Shown: positions 33,691 to 41,913 of the stretch, in pieces
Layout of the letters: each line of letters starts with the position of its first letter
Numbering within the stretch: position 1 is the stretch's first letter
Assembly: GCA_009840005.1 (NCBI GenBank)
Contig: VXOR01000076.1
Span: 23,209 to 87,208 of the forward strand
Length of the DNA stretch: 64,000 nucleotides
Source of the DNA: Gemmatimonadota bacterium
GTDB taxonomy: Bacteria; Latescibacterota; UBA2968; UBA8231
Direction: 5' to 3'
Notes under the pieces: model-generated
The model's database searches: none
Told to the model about the DNA's origin: nothing
Seen by the model: only the letters and a program-made list of their open reading frames with translations
Position numbers and translations under genes: made by a program

Positions 33691-35886
33691 ATGATTAATG
33701 TGATTAAATGGATGGTCTTATTGGTGGCGGCCCTGCCGGCCAGCGCGGAAGAAGGGGGCCTCGTCTGGCCACTGCGCCTTGCACCGGCCCTGACTTCCAC
33801 CTTCGGCGAATCGCGTTCCCGCGCCTTCCACGCCGGTATAGATCTCAAGACTTGGGGCGAGACCGGCCACCCCGTCCAGGCCCTAGCCGATGGCTATATC
33901 TGGCGCGTGCGCACCTCGCCTTGGGGCTATGGCCGGGCTCTGTACCAGAAATTGGCCGATGGCCGCACGGTAGTATATGCCCATCTAGAGGACTTTGCCG
34001 CGCCGATGGACGAACTCGTGCAGCAAGCACAGCAGCAGCGCGGACGCTATAGCGTGGATTTGTATTTTAAGGAGGGGGAAATTCCAGTGCTCGGCGGTTC
34101 GGTTATCGCTTGGAGCGGCGAGAGCGGGGCTGGTCCTCCCCATTTGCACCTAGAACTGCGCGACGCAAATAATGTGGCGATCAATCCCCTCTTGCACGGG
34201 TTCGCCATCGCCGATACGATCGCGCCGACCTTGCAGCGCGTGGCTATCACGCCGCATGGCCGCAATGCCCAAGTCGAGGGAGGGCGCGACCCCTATGTGC
34301 TGAATTTGCGCTGGCAGCCGAGCCGGGGGGAGTTCATTGGAGTGCGGCCCGTGCAGGTGCTCGGCCCGGTGAGCATTAGCGCGTTGATGTACGATCGCGC
34401 CGACGCGGCCCCCAACAAGCTCGCTCCTTATCGCGCATCTTTGCACATCGACGGCGAGCCGGTTTTTGCCGCGAGCTACGAGCAGGTCAGATACGGCGAT
34501 ATGCACCAGATGTATTTGGACCGGCCACTAACTGCTTTTAAGGGCGGGGTGGGCCGCTTTTACAACTTGTGCCGTTTGCCGGGCAATCGCCTCGAATTCT
34601 ACGAGGGACCTAGCGATGGCATCCTAAACTTGGCCAGGGGGCGGCATGAAGCAGTCCTCGTCGTTGCGGATATCAACGGCAACGAGAGTCGGGTGCGCTT
34701 TGGGTTGGTGGTTGCTGAACCGCCGGCCATTGCCGGGGCGCGGATCGTGGCGAAAGCGGGCGGGACCTTTATTGAGGCGCGGATGACTGATGCAGACAAC
34801 CGGCTCGTGGAAGTAGAATTGGCCAGTTCTCGCGATGGCGAAAACTGGCGGCGCGTAGATCGGCGGCAGAGCCGTCCCGGCCCGCTCAAGTGGCAGATCC
34901 ACCGCAACGCTTCCTATTGGCGGATCCAGGCGCGGGATCCGGCGGGTGCCGCAGCCTTTGCCGTTTGTCGCCTGCCCGACGACGGGGCCGTTGCGCCGAC
35001 CTTTGCCCTAGAGCGCCGTCCTCACGCGGATTTCGTCGAACTCGTGATGCGCTATGAACAAGTGCCTAGCGCTGCGCCTTTGGTCCGCGTTGATACCGTT
35101 AATGTCAGCCCTCGCCAGACCGGCTTGCGCGAGTTCCGAGTCGTAGTGCCGCTCGATGCGAACGACCCGGCAACAGGGTCGGTTTTGCTGCGGACGTCAA
35201 AGGGAGCCGTGCAAAAGGTCGTCCTCGATCGGCAATTCTTGAAGCCGGGTGCCCCCGCCAAGCTGACTTATGCCAACGGCGCGGTCGAATTGGGCTTTGC
35301 CGCGGCGAGCGCGTACGCGCCGTTTTTCCCGCAAGTCGTGGCTTTTGAGCCGCGCGTATCCGCTGCGCTAGTGGCGGCTGGTCCGGCTTTTGCCTTGGGA
35401 CCTGATGTTAGCTTTGACCGCAAAGTCGAGTTGCGGTTGCGCTACGACCGGGAAACGATGCCGCCGGAGAAGCTAGGCATCTACCGAGAGGTCGCTGCTG
35501 AAAAGTGGTCGCTGGTGAGCAATGAATGGGACGCTGCGGCTCGGCAGGTGGTGGCGCGGGTGCGCCGCTTTGGCCGCTATGCGCTGCTGGCCGATTTGGA
35601 ACCCCCTGAGATCAGCAGTTTGCAGCCCGCTGAAGGAGCCGTCGTTGGCTCGCGCCCGGAAATTCGCGGCGCGGTGCGCGACCAAGGCGCGGGCATTGGG
35701 CGGGAAACAGACATTGAATTCGCACTCGACGGACGCCCGCTAATCGCCGAATACGACCCAGAAGCCGGGCGCGTGTATGGGCATTTGCTGGAAGACTTGT
35801 CGCCGGGTGCGCACCGCCTAGTGCTGAGGGTGCGGGATATGAGCGGCAACCAAGCTGAGATGTACTCGGAATTTACCGTGCGCTAG
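33691..35886 (+). CDS. Exported M23-family (LytM) peptidase with Ig-like tail
   Basis: 731 aa. A short signal (WMVLLVAALPASA) precedes an M23 domain at residues about 25-180: TFGESRSRAFHAGIDL with the HxxxD zinc ligands, GYGRALYQKLADGRTVVYAH, and PPHLHLELRD with the HxH. About 540 residues of beta-sandwich sequence follow (IAPTLQRVAIT, PPEISSLQPAEGAVVGSRPE, LVLRVRDMSGNQAEMYSEF), typical of Ig/fibronectin-like domains. It would cut, or sense, peptidoglycan peptides in the periplasm. The start at 33691 lies 1 bp after the LpxH-like stop, so the pair is an operon. The 3' end overlaps the convergent oxidoreductase gene by 4 bp. Confidence 0.82.
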   Translation: MINVIKWMVLLVAALPASAEEGGLVWPLRLAPALTSTFGESRSRAFHAGIDLKTWGETGHPVQALADGYIWRVRTSPWGYGRALYQKLADGRTVVYAHLEDFAAPMDELVQQAQQQRGRYSVDLYFKEGEIPVLGGSVIAWSGESGAGPPHLHLELRDANNVAINPLLHGFAIADTIAPTLQRVAITPHGRNAQVEGGRDPYVLNLRWQPSRGEFIGVRPVQVLGPVSISALMYDRADAAPNKLAPYRASLHIDGEPVFAASYEQVRYGDMHQMYLDRPLTAFKGGVGRFYNLCRLPGNRLEFYEGPSDGILNLARGRHEAVLVVADINGNESRVRFGLVVAEPPAIAGARIVAKAGGTFIEARMTDADNRLVEVELASSRDGENWRRVDRRQSRPGPLKWQIHRNASYWRIQARDPAGAAAFAVCRLPDDGAVAPTFALERRPHADFVELVMRYEQVPSAAPLVRVDTVNVSPRQTGLREFRVVVPLDANDPATGSVLLRTSKGAVQKVVLDRQFLKPGAPAKLTYANGAVELGFAAASAYAPFFPQVVAFEPRVSAALVAAGPAFALGPDVSFDRKVELRLRYDRETMPPEKLGIYREVAAEKWSLVSNEWDAAARQVVARVRRFGRYALLADLEPPEISSLQPAEGAVVGSRPEIRGAVRDQGAGIGRETDIEFALDGRPLIAEYDPEAGRVYGHLLEDLSPGAHRLVLRVRDMSGNQAEMYSEFTVR

Positions 35887-36893
35887 CGCAGCGGCACGGG
35901 GGCACCGGCTTGGCGTAGCGACGCTTGTGCAGCCTCCAATACGCGCACGACGCGCAGGCCGTCGTGGCCATCGCTGCGGGGTGTTTGGCCGGTGCGCACG
36001 CACTCGACGAAGTGCTGGCACTCCAGCTTGAGCGGCTCGGCCATTTGTAGCCGCGGAATGACGACATCGCCAAAGCGCAGCGCAATGGAGTCGCCATACG
36101 AGTCGTATTGCGGTCGCTCGGCCGATTTGTCGTAGATGCGCACCTTTTCCGCGCTTTCCACATCGTCAAACACCGCCATCTTGCGGCTGCCGACCACGGT
36201 CAGACGGCGAATGCGGTGCGGGTCGAGCCAAGAGAGTTGCATCTGCGCCATCTTGCCATCGGCAAAGTGCAAATTGGCAAAGACCACGTCTTCGATGTCG
36301 GGTTGTAAATAGCACTCACCGCGGGCACTGACCGCGTCCGGCTCTTGGCCGAGCAGGTACAGGATGACCGAAATGTCGTGTGGTGCCAAGCTCCACAGGG
36401 CGTTTTCGTCGCTGCGGACAATGCCCAAATTGACGCGCTGGGAGTACAAGTAATACAAGTCGCCCAGCGCGCCTTCCAGTACCAAATCATGCAGCATGTG
36501 CACAGCCGGGTGGTACTTCAGCAGGTGCCCGACCATCAGCACCCGATCCCGCTCTGCGGCCAATTCGACTAGGTGGGCCGACGTAGCGGCGTCGAGGGTC
36601 ATGGGCTTTTCGACGTACACGTGCTTGCCTCGCTCTAGGGCGCGGCGGGCCAATTCGTAGTGCTCGGCGGCTGGGACGGCCAATACTATGGCGTCGAGCG
36701 CGTCGTCGCCTAGCACTTCGTTGTAGTTGGCGGTGATAGGGACTTCTGGGTACTGGCGCTGGATGGCGCTGCGGATTTCTGTGCTGGCGTCGCAGACTTG
36801 GCGCAGATGTACGTCGGGTAGGTCGTGGAAGACGCGCACTAGGTTTTTGCCCCAATACCCAGCGCCGACGCAGGCGATTTGGATGCGGCTCAT
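35883..36893 (-). CDS. Gfo/Idh/MocA-family oxidoreductase
   Basis: 336 aa. The N-terminal Rossmann fold is ACVGAGYWGKNLVRVFHD. The EKP signature is HVYVEKPMTLDAA, and the substrate-domain segment is LVGHLLKYHPAVHML and SLAPHDISVILYLLG, where the conserved histidine of the family sits. It resembles the WlbA/WbpB type that oxidises UDP-sugars at C3, but the exact substrate cannot be read. The start overlaps the mrp stop by ATGA on the same strand. Confidence 0.82.
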   Translation of the reverse strand: MSRIQIACVGAGYWGKNLVRVFHDLPDVHLRQVCDASTEIRSAIQRQYPEVPITANYNEVLGDDALDAIVLAVPAAEHYELARRALERGKHVYVEKPMTLDAATSAHLVELAAERDRVLMVGHLLKYHPAVHMLHDLVLEGALGDLYYLYSQRVNLGIVRSDENALWSLAPHDISVILYLLGQEPDAVSARGECYLQPDIEDVVFANLHFADGKMAQMQLSWLDPHRIRRLTVVGSRKMAVFDDVESAEKVRIYDKSAERPQYDSYGDSIALRFGDVVIPRLQMAEPLKLECQHFVECVRTGQTPRSDGHDGLRVVRVLEAAQASLRQAGAPVPLR

Positions 36894-37681
36894 GCGCGCT
36901 GGAAATAAGCGCCGATGTCGGCGGCTAGGTGCGCGAGGGCTTGGCTGCCCCCGGCATGGGGGTGCGCTCTTACGACCGGCTCTCCTGCGTCGGCTTGGCT
37001 GCGGACGAGCGGGTCGAGCGGAATTTCGCCCAGATAGGGAATGTCCAAGCGGCTGGCCGTAGCGCGGCCTCCTCCAGTTCCGAAAATGGGGTCGGTATGG
37101 TCGCAGTTGTCGCAGTGGAAATAGCTCATGTTCTCAACCAAGCCGACGATGGGGACCTCGGTCTGGCGGAACATCTCGACGCCGCGACGCACATCTTCGA
37201 GGGCGATGGCCGAGGGCGTGGTGATGATCAAGGCCGCAGTCAAGGGCGCTACTTGGGTCAACGTGATTTGTACGTCTCCGGTCCCTGGGGGCAAGTCTAT
37301 GAGCAGCAAATCGAGCTCGCCCCAAGTGACGTTGAAGAGGAATTGGTGCATCATCTTGGCCAGCATGGGGCCGCGCCACACGACCGGGGTGCCCGGGTCG
37401 ATAAGCAGCCCCATGGAAATGGCTTTGAGGCCGTGCACAGTCAAGGGTTGGATGCGGCCGTCGTCTGCGGTCGGTCGCCCCTCTAAGCCCAGCAGGCCCG
37501 GAATGTTGGGGCCGTAGATGTCGGCGTCGAGCAAGCCGATCTGTAGCCCTTGGTCGGCCAAACTCACAGCCAAGTTGGCGCAGAGCGTGGACTTGCCGAC
37601 GCCGCCCTTGCCGCTAGATATGGCAAGCGTATCTTTAATACCGGGAATGGGTTGGCGGTTGTGGGTTTGTGGGGCGTTCAC
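36890..37681 (-). CDS. mrp: Mrp/ApbC/NBP35-family iron-sulfur carrier ATPase
   Basis: 263 aa from GTG 37681, with AGGAA 5 nt upstream. The deviant Walker A is ISSGKGGVGKSTLCANLA. Also visible are GLLDADIYGPNIPGLLG, VWRGPMLAKMMHQFL, LLIDLPPGTGD and the CxxC that binds the cluster (YFHCDNCDHTDPIFGTGGG). It ferries Fe-S clusters to target proteins. The N-terminal MIP18/DUF59 domain found in many Mrp proteins is absent; the chain starts just before the P-loop. An open frame upstream of the GTG overlaps the divergent lipoprotein gene and is unlikely to be used. Confidence 0.88.
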   Translation of the reverse strand: MNAPQTHNRQPIPGIKDTLAISSGKGGVGKSTLCANLAVSLADQGLQIGLLDADIYGPNIPGLLGLEGRPTADDGRIQPLTVHGLKAISMGLLIDPGTPVVWRGPMLAKMMHQFLFNVTWGELDLLLIDLPPGTGDVQITLTQVAPLTAALIITTPSAIALEDVRRGVEMFRQTEVPIVGLVENMSYFHCDNCDHTDPIFGTGGGRATASRLDIPYLGEIPLDPLVRSQADAGEPVVRAHPHAGGSQALAHLAADIGAYFQRA

Positions 37682-37764
37682 TGAAGTTCCTGCTGCGTAG
37701 TGGAAAATTTGAAGTATAGAGGAAAGACCTCCTCGCGGCAAGGGGATAGACAAAGGAGCTAGCC

Positions 37765-38610
37765 ATGTATAGGATCGCACTTTTGGCGGTCGTTTTGGCC
37801 CCCTTGGGTTGCACGAATGTCAACCAGATGCACAAGCTCTATCAGGAGGGCGACCACGCGCAGTTAGATCGCATTATGGAGATCGTCTCCCGCCAGGATT
37901 ACCCCTATGCCACGCGGCGCAAGGCCGCGCGCATCTTAGGTGAGATCGGCGATCCGCGCGCCGTGCCGGTGCTGAAAATGGCGCTCCAAGACTACGACCA
38001 GCGCACTACGCTCAAGCAGGACGCACTCCGCGCCTTGGGCATCATCGGCGATCAGAGCGCGGCCTTGGATATAGGGAGGCTACTCAACTACTCGCTCAAT
38101 ACGGCCGACTCCGAACTGCGGATGGCCGCCATAGAAGCGCTCGGGCAGATGGGGGGGACTAAGGCGGCTGAAATTTTGGTCAATGCCCTCGATTACTACG
38201 ACATGCTTACCCTGCGCTCTGAGCAGCGAACCCCCCGGGGGGTGTTCACCGGCGAGGAGATATCTCCCTATCCCTACGCACGGATGCATCCCGACTCCAC
38301 GGACGGCCCGCGACGCTATCCGAATGTGGGATTGGACCCCTTTGGGGAGGGGGGCCAGCCTCGGGTGAGTATGTTCGGCACGCCTATCGAGCCTACGCAG
38401 ATGGAATACGACCCCACGCCCGAGGAGCGCACCCTAACCCATCAGGCGCTTACAACGGTGGGGGCGGACGCCATTCCAGTGATTGAAAATCACCTAGACA
38501 GCCTGCGCGTAAGTCGCCCGACCTTGCACAAGGAGTTACTAGCCATAATAAGCGAAATCACCGGGGTGCCGCCGGTGGTAGAAGCCGATTCCACAGTCTC
38601 CGATCTGTAA
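37765..38610 (+). CDS. HEAT-repeat lipoprotein
   Basis: 281 aa. A lipoprotein signal (MYRIALLAVVLAPLGC) puts the lipid on Cys16. Residues about 40-145 contain three or four HEAT repeats (TRRKAARILGEIGDPRAVPV, KQDALRALGIIGDQSA, ELRMAAIEALGQMGG). The middle is a Pro/Gly/Tyr-rich linker, and a final helical pair follows (ALTTVGADAIPVIENHL). It is likely a periplasmic-facing scaffold; no enzyme motif. AAAGGAG precedes the ATG. Confidence 0.78.
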   Translation: MYRIALLAVVLAPLGCTNVNQMHKLYQEGDHAQLDRIMEIVSRQDYPYATRRKAARILGEIGDPRAVPVLKMALQDYDQRTTLKQDALRALGIIGDQSAALDIGRLLNYSLNTADSELRMAAIEALGQMGGTKAAEILVNALDYYDMLTLRSEQRTPRGVFTGEEISPYPYARMHPDSTDGPRRYPNVGLDPFGEGGQPRVSMFGTPIEPTQMEYDPTPEERTLTHQALTTVGADAIPVIENHLDSLRVSRPTLHKELLAIISEITGVPPVVEADSTVSDL

Positions 38611-38611
38611 G

Positions 38612-38640
38612 TTGACAAGGGTACGTCGAGCGCATATAAT
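38612..38640 (+). promoter_or_regulatory. Perfect consensus sigma70-type promoter
   Basis: TTGACA at 38612-38617, exactly 17 bp, TATAAT at 38635-38640. It starts 2 bp after the lipoprotein stop. Predicted transcription start is about 38647, leaving a leader of about 125 nt before the UVR-domain gene. Confidence 0.85.
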
Positions 38641-38670
38641 AGGACGATTCTATCCGAAAAATCACCGAAA

Positions 38671-38750
38671 TGCGCGTTAGGCCCGCCTCAACGAGGCGGG
38701 ATACGCGGACGCTTGGTTCGCCTGTTTACCCCCGGCCGAAAGGCCAAGTG
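38671..38750 (+). other. Hairpin-rich leader before the UVR-motif gene
   Basis: CCCGCCTC (38682-38689) pairs with GAGGCGGG (38693-38700) across three bases. Next, GGCC-GAAA-GGCC (38734-38745) can form a tetraloop hairpin, or CTTGG (38712-38716) can pair instead with CCAAG (38744-38748). The two options exclude each other. It may be a structured 5' leader, a small RNA, or a REP-like insertion. Confidence 0.4.
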
Positions 38751-38772
38751 TAATTCGAGGTTATCACCCATT

Positions 38773-39543
38773 ATGGAACGCGATATCGGCCCGATCCTCG
38801 GCGATTGGAAATACGCCCCAGGCGAGTTGAGCGTGCGTAAGATACGAGGCGGCAATGGCAGCGCCAAGCTCCAAATCCGCATGGATATGGGCTTGATGCA
38901 GCTAGAGTGGCGGGGCCGTCCCGACGCGCTCCGTCCGCACGGCTATGTGTCGCTGTTGGATTACTACTGCCAAAAGCGACGCGAGTGGGAAAAAGCACAC
39001 GGCCCGGGCACCTTTCGCCTCTCGCACGAGGATTGTTCCGAGTTGGCCCAAGAGGCCATGAAATACTACTGGCGGCGGATTGGTTTTTTCGAACTGAAGG
39101 AATACGTGCGAGCCGAAGAAGACGCCGAGCACAACCTCGCCATCCTCGATTTGTGCTACGAATACGCCGAAGAGGACGAGGACCGTCAGTTAGCCGAACA
39201 ATACCGCGTCTTTGTCACAGCGCATCGAGTGCAGGCGCGGGCGCTGGCCTGTCTAGAGGCCGAAAACTACGCCGAGGCTCTAACTGAAATCCGCCGAGGC
39301 ATCGTCGAAATTGAGGAGTTTCTCGCCAAAATTGGTCAATTGGACCAGCTCGACGAATGCCCTGAACTGCTCTTTTTGCGCGAGTGGGAGAGCGAGGTGG
39401 AAAGCACTCGACCGCGCACGTTGCGCGAGCGACTGACGGCTGATCTACAGGCCGCAGTCGAAGCGGAGCGATTTGAGCTGGCCGCTTCGCTCAGGGATCG
39501 CTTGCGTTCGCTCGAGACCGAGCAAGTCGGCAGGTTGCCTTGA
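38773..39543 (+). CDS. UVR-motif (UvrB/UvrC-type) protein
   Basis: 256 aa. The last 35 residues form a UVR motif (RERLTADLQAAVEAERFELA, ASLRDRLRSLE), the helical hairpin by which UvrB and UvrC bind. The rest is mainly helical and acidic with tetratricopeptide-like character (EYVRAEEDAEHNLAILDLCY, CLEAENYAEALTEIRRG). No nuclease or helicase motif is seen, so this is not UvrB or UvrC. UVR-motif proteins of this size occur in several phyla, some as McsA-like adaptors, but this one has no zinc fingers. ATG 38773 was chosen as the first Met of the conserved part. Transcription comes from the consensus promoter upstream. Confidence 0.65.
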   Translation: MERDIGPILGDWKYAPGELSVRKIRGGNGSAKLQIRMDMGLMQLEWRGRPDALRPHGYVSLLDYYCQKRREWEKAHGPGTFRLSHEDCSELAQEAMKYYWRRIGFFELKEYVRAEEDAEHNLAILDLCYEYAEEDEDRQLAEQYRVFVTAHRVQARALACLEAENYAEALTEIRRGIVEIEEFLAKIGQLDQLDECPELLFLREWESEVESTRPRTLRERLTADLQAAVEAERFELAASLRDRLRSLETEQVGRLP

Positions 39544-41306
39544 AGGGGCGCTTGCTGCCGAGGGGTGGGCCGAGGGGCGCTGTCTCTCGGCCCTTTTACT
39601 TTGCCTTGTTGGCATTGTTAAGTGCTTGCGGGCAAATGACTCCCAAGACGACGCCCGATGGGCCGACGGTCCAGATCATCCAAGAACAACAACCTATAGT
39701 AGGCGACAACCTGCTCGACTTGCAGTTGTTCAGGCCGGGTACTGGTTCGCGCCTCCTGTTAGCGCTGCTGGAGTGGGAAACCCCTTCGGGCGAGCAGCAC
39801 AAGGTCGAGCACCGGTTGCAGGTACTGCAGGGGCGTCTAGTGCGTTATGCACTGCCATATCGGCTGGCAGAGGCCGGCATACACCGCGCAGCCCTGCGGC
39901 TGTACGATCCGCAACGCGACACGACTATCCACGTGGTCGAAGAGTTGCGCCTGTTTGCCCGGCCCGCTTGGGAGCTTTCAGGCGATCGCTCGTATTATAC
40001 CGTAGAGGATGAGATTCGCTTCCGGCTGCGGCGCAATCGCCGCGCTGATACGACCGTCCCCGTAGCGGTCGAGTTGCAGCGCGGCGGCGAGGTCTTGGAT
40101 CGCTTGGAGGCGAACATGGTTGGGCAGGAGGTCGCTGGGGCCTTTGCCGCAGACGCCTTGCCCACAGGGCGTTATGAGTTGGTGGCGCGGTGGCTGGACC
40201 CGGTCGGCGGGGCGGATTCGCTGGCCGTGGCCTGCGAGAAGTTCGCACCAGCCATACGAGAGGTGAAAATCGACCTATTCAGCCAGTCCTTGCTCGTCGA
40301 TGGCGAGCCGTTTTTTCCCATTGGGCTGTACTGGCTGCGGGCAGATATCCTCGCTCCAATGCGCCAGCTACATTTTAATTCTGGGGATTACTACTACAAG
40401 CTGCGTGGCGAAGAGGTCGCCGCGCTGATGGATGCGGCCGCCGTAGAGGGGATCCAGATACTCCTAGAGCTGACCGAGTACGCCCGGCGCGAGCCCGAGC
40501 CGGATTATCGGGCCATTGCCGCCCTCGTCAAACGCTATCGCCAGCATCCGGCACTCTTGGCGTGGTATCTGGTTGACGAGCCAGCCGAGACCAAAATGGC
40601 TCCGGCGTCGGCCTTGGCGATATACGAGCTAATCCGGGAACTCGATCCCTATCATCCGATCTATTTGGTCAACAACCGGCCGCACACATACGCCGCATAT
40701 TCGGACGCCAGCGATATCTTGGCTATAGATGTCTATCCGATTCCGAACTACTCCATCAGTCAGGTGAGAGGCTATATGGAGCAGGCGCGCTGGACCTCGC
40801 TGGAGCGAAAGCCGGTCTGGTTGATCGCCCAGGCCTTTGGCGGCGTGGAGCATTGGGCGCGCTCGCCGACGGCGAGCGAGTTGCGGAACATGATCTATCA
40901 AGGTTTGGTTGGAGGGGCCAAGGGCGTGTTGTTTTACCGCTATTGCCAAGAGAACGAACGCCACATCCAGCCCCTCGCCTTGTGGCGAGAAGTGCAGCAC
41001 CTTGCGGCCGAGCTTGCCGAATTAGGCCCGGTGCTCTTGCAGGAGGAGCACAGCTTGGAGTCACCACCGACCAGTGGTGAGGTCGCAGTGGCGATCAAAG
41101 AGTACAAAGGCGACTTTTACGTATTCGCCGTCAATGTCGCCGAAGATTCGCGGCAGCTCGATTTGCGTCTGGAGGGCTTGCCGCCTCTGGGGCGGGCTGA
41201 AGTGTTCCGAGGGCAGGCGGTGCCGACGCTGGCCAACGGGCGGCTCGCCGCGGAGTTAGGGCCGCTGGGCACGGCGGTTTTTCGCTTGCAGACAGCGGGT
41301 ATTTAA
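39540..41306 (+). CDS. Lipoprotein with glycoside-hydrolase-like TIM barrel
   Basis: 588 aa starting at TTG 39540, which overlaps the previous stop. A lipobox (FALLALLSACG) follows a basic start. Residues about 30-240 are beta-sandwich-like. From about 250 (FSQSLLVDGEPFFPIGLYWL) a TIM barrel of the GH2/GH5-like clan follows: LLELTEYARREPEPDY, HPALLAWYLVDEPAETKMAP with a Glu in the acid/base position, then ILAIDVYPIP, KPVWLIAQAFGG and GGAKGVLFYRYC. The nucleophile Glu of true GH2/5 enzymes is not obvious. It may be an outer-surface enzyme or a sugar-binding relative. No other start codon precedes the lipobox. Confidence 0.68.
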   Translation: MKGRLLPRGGPRGAVSRPFYFALLALLSACGQMTPKTTPDGPTVQIIQEQQPIVGDNLLDLQLFRPGTGSRLLLALLEWETPSGEQHKVEHRLQVLQGRLVRYALPYRLAEAGIHRAALRLYDPQRDTTIHVVEELRLFARPAWELSGDRSYYTVEDEIRFRLRRNRRADTTVPVAVELQRGGEVLDRLEANMVGQEVAGAFAADALPTGRYELVARWLDPVGGADSLAVACEKFAPAIREVKIDLFSQSLLVDGEPFFPIGLYWLRADILAPMRQLHFNSGDYYYKLRGEEVAALMDAAAVEGIQILLELTEYARREPEPDYRAIAALVKRYRQHPALLAWYLVDEPAETKMAPASALAIYELIRELDPYHPIYLVNNRPHTYAAYSDASDILAIDVYPIPNYSISQVRGYMEQARWTSLERKPVWLIAQAFGGVEHWARSPTASELRNMIYQGLVGGAKGVLFYRYCQENERHIQPLALWREVQHLAAELAELGPVLLQEEHSLESPPTSGEVAVAIKEYKGDFYVFAVNVAEDSRQLDLRLEGLPPLGRAEVFRGQAVPTLANGRLAAELGPLGTAVFRLQTAGI

Positions 41307-41351
41307 CCAGGTAATCCACTGGCGTTAGAGCCGGTTAAAGGGGAGAAGACT

Positions 41352-41840
41352 ATGGCCAAAAAGGTGGCCCTCAACAAGCGAGATCGAGAGCGAATGAAGA
41401 AGAGGCTCCTCGTGCGCCGCGCTGAATTGCTCAGCGATCTGGACGGAACCGAGCACGAGATCGACGAGCTGCAAGACCCCAAGGCTGACGATCTCGACCG
41501 AGCAGTCGAGGCCGGAGCCATGGAGCTTTTGGTGACGCTGGGGGATACTGAGCGCCGCGAGTTAGAGGAGGTCACGCTGGCGCTCGAAAAGCTAGAAAGC
41601 ACGACGTATGGCAAGTGCGAAGCCTGTCTTGAGAAGCCCTTAAACCTGTGTGCGACCTGTCCGTTTATTCCGAAACCGCGCTTGGAGGCTCTGCCCACGG
41701 CGCGGCTGTGCGTGTCCTGTCAGGAGGCCGAGGAGCAAAACCAGATTCCGTCCTATACTCGGCTGCGCCCACGGCGGATGTTTGGCGAGGACATAGAAGA
41801 ATTCACGCATCCGCTGATGGACTCAGATGACGACAAATAG
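41352..41840 (+). CDS. DksA/TraR-family zinc-finger protein
   Basis: 162 aa. The N-terminal coiled coil (LNKRDRERMKKRLLVRRAEL, then TLALEKLE) is followed by YGKCEACLEKP, a loop with CATCPF, and LCVSCQEAEEQ. The C4 zinc finger is therefore CEAC...CVSC, with an extra CATC pair between them. DksA-type proteins bind in the secondary channel of RNA polymerase. GDTERRELEEV at the coiled-coil tip is where DksA has its acidic residues. A perfect terminator follows the stop. Confidence 0.8.
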   Translation: MAKKVALNKRDRERMKKRLLVRRAELLSDLDGTEHEIDELQDPKADDLDRAVEAGAMELLVTLGDTERRELEEVTLALEKLESTTYGKCEACLEKPLNLCATCPFIPKPRLEALPTARLCVSCQEAEEQNQIPSYTRLRPRRMFGEDIEEFTHPLMDSDDDK

Positions 41841-41862
41841 GCACTTGGTCCGCGCGTTATTT

Positions 41863-41896
41863 AAGTAAGGGCGACCGGCTGGTCGCCCTTACTTTT
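41863..41896. terminator. Bidirectional rho-independent terminator
   Basis: AAGTAAGGGCGACC pairs perfectly (14 bp) with GGTCGCCCTTACTT around GGCT, followed by TT. It lies between the DksA-like gene and the convergent tolC-like gene and can serve both. Confidence 0.88.
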
Positions 41897-41913
41897 GTAT
41901 GAGGATTGGGAGG

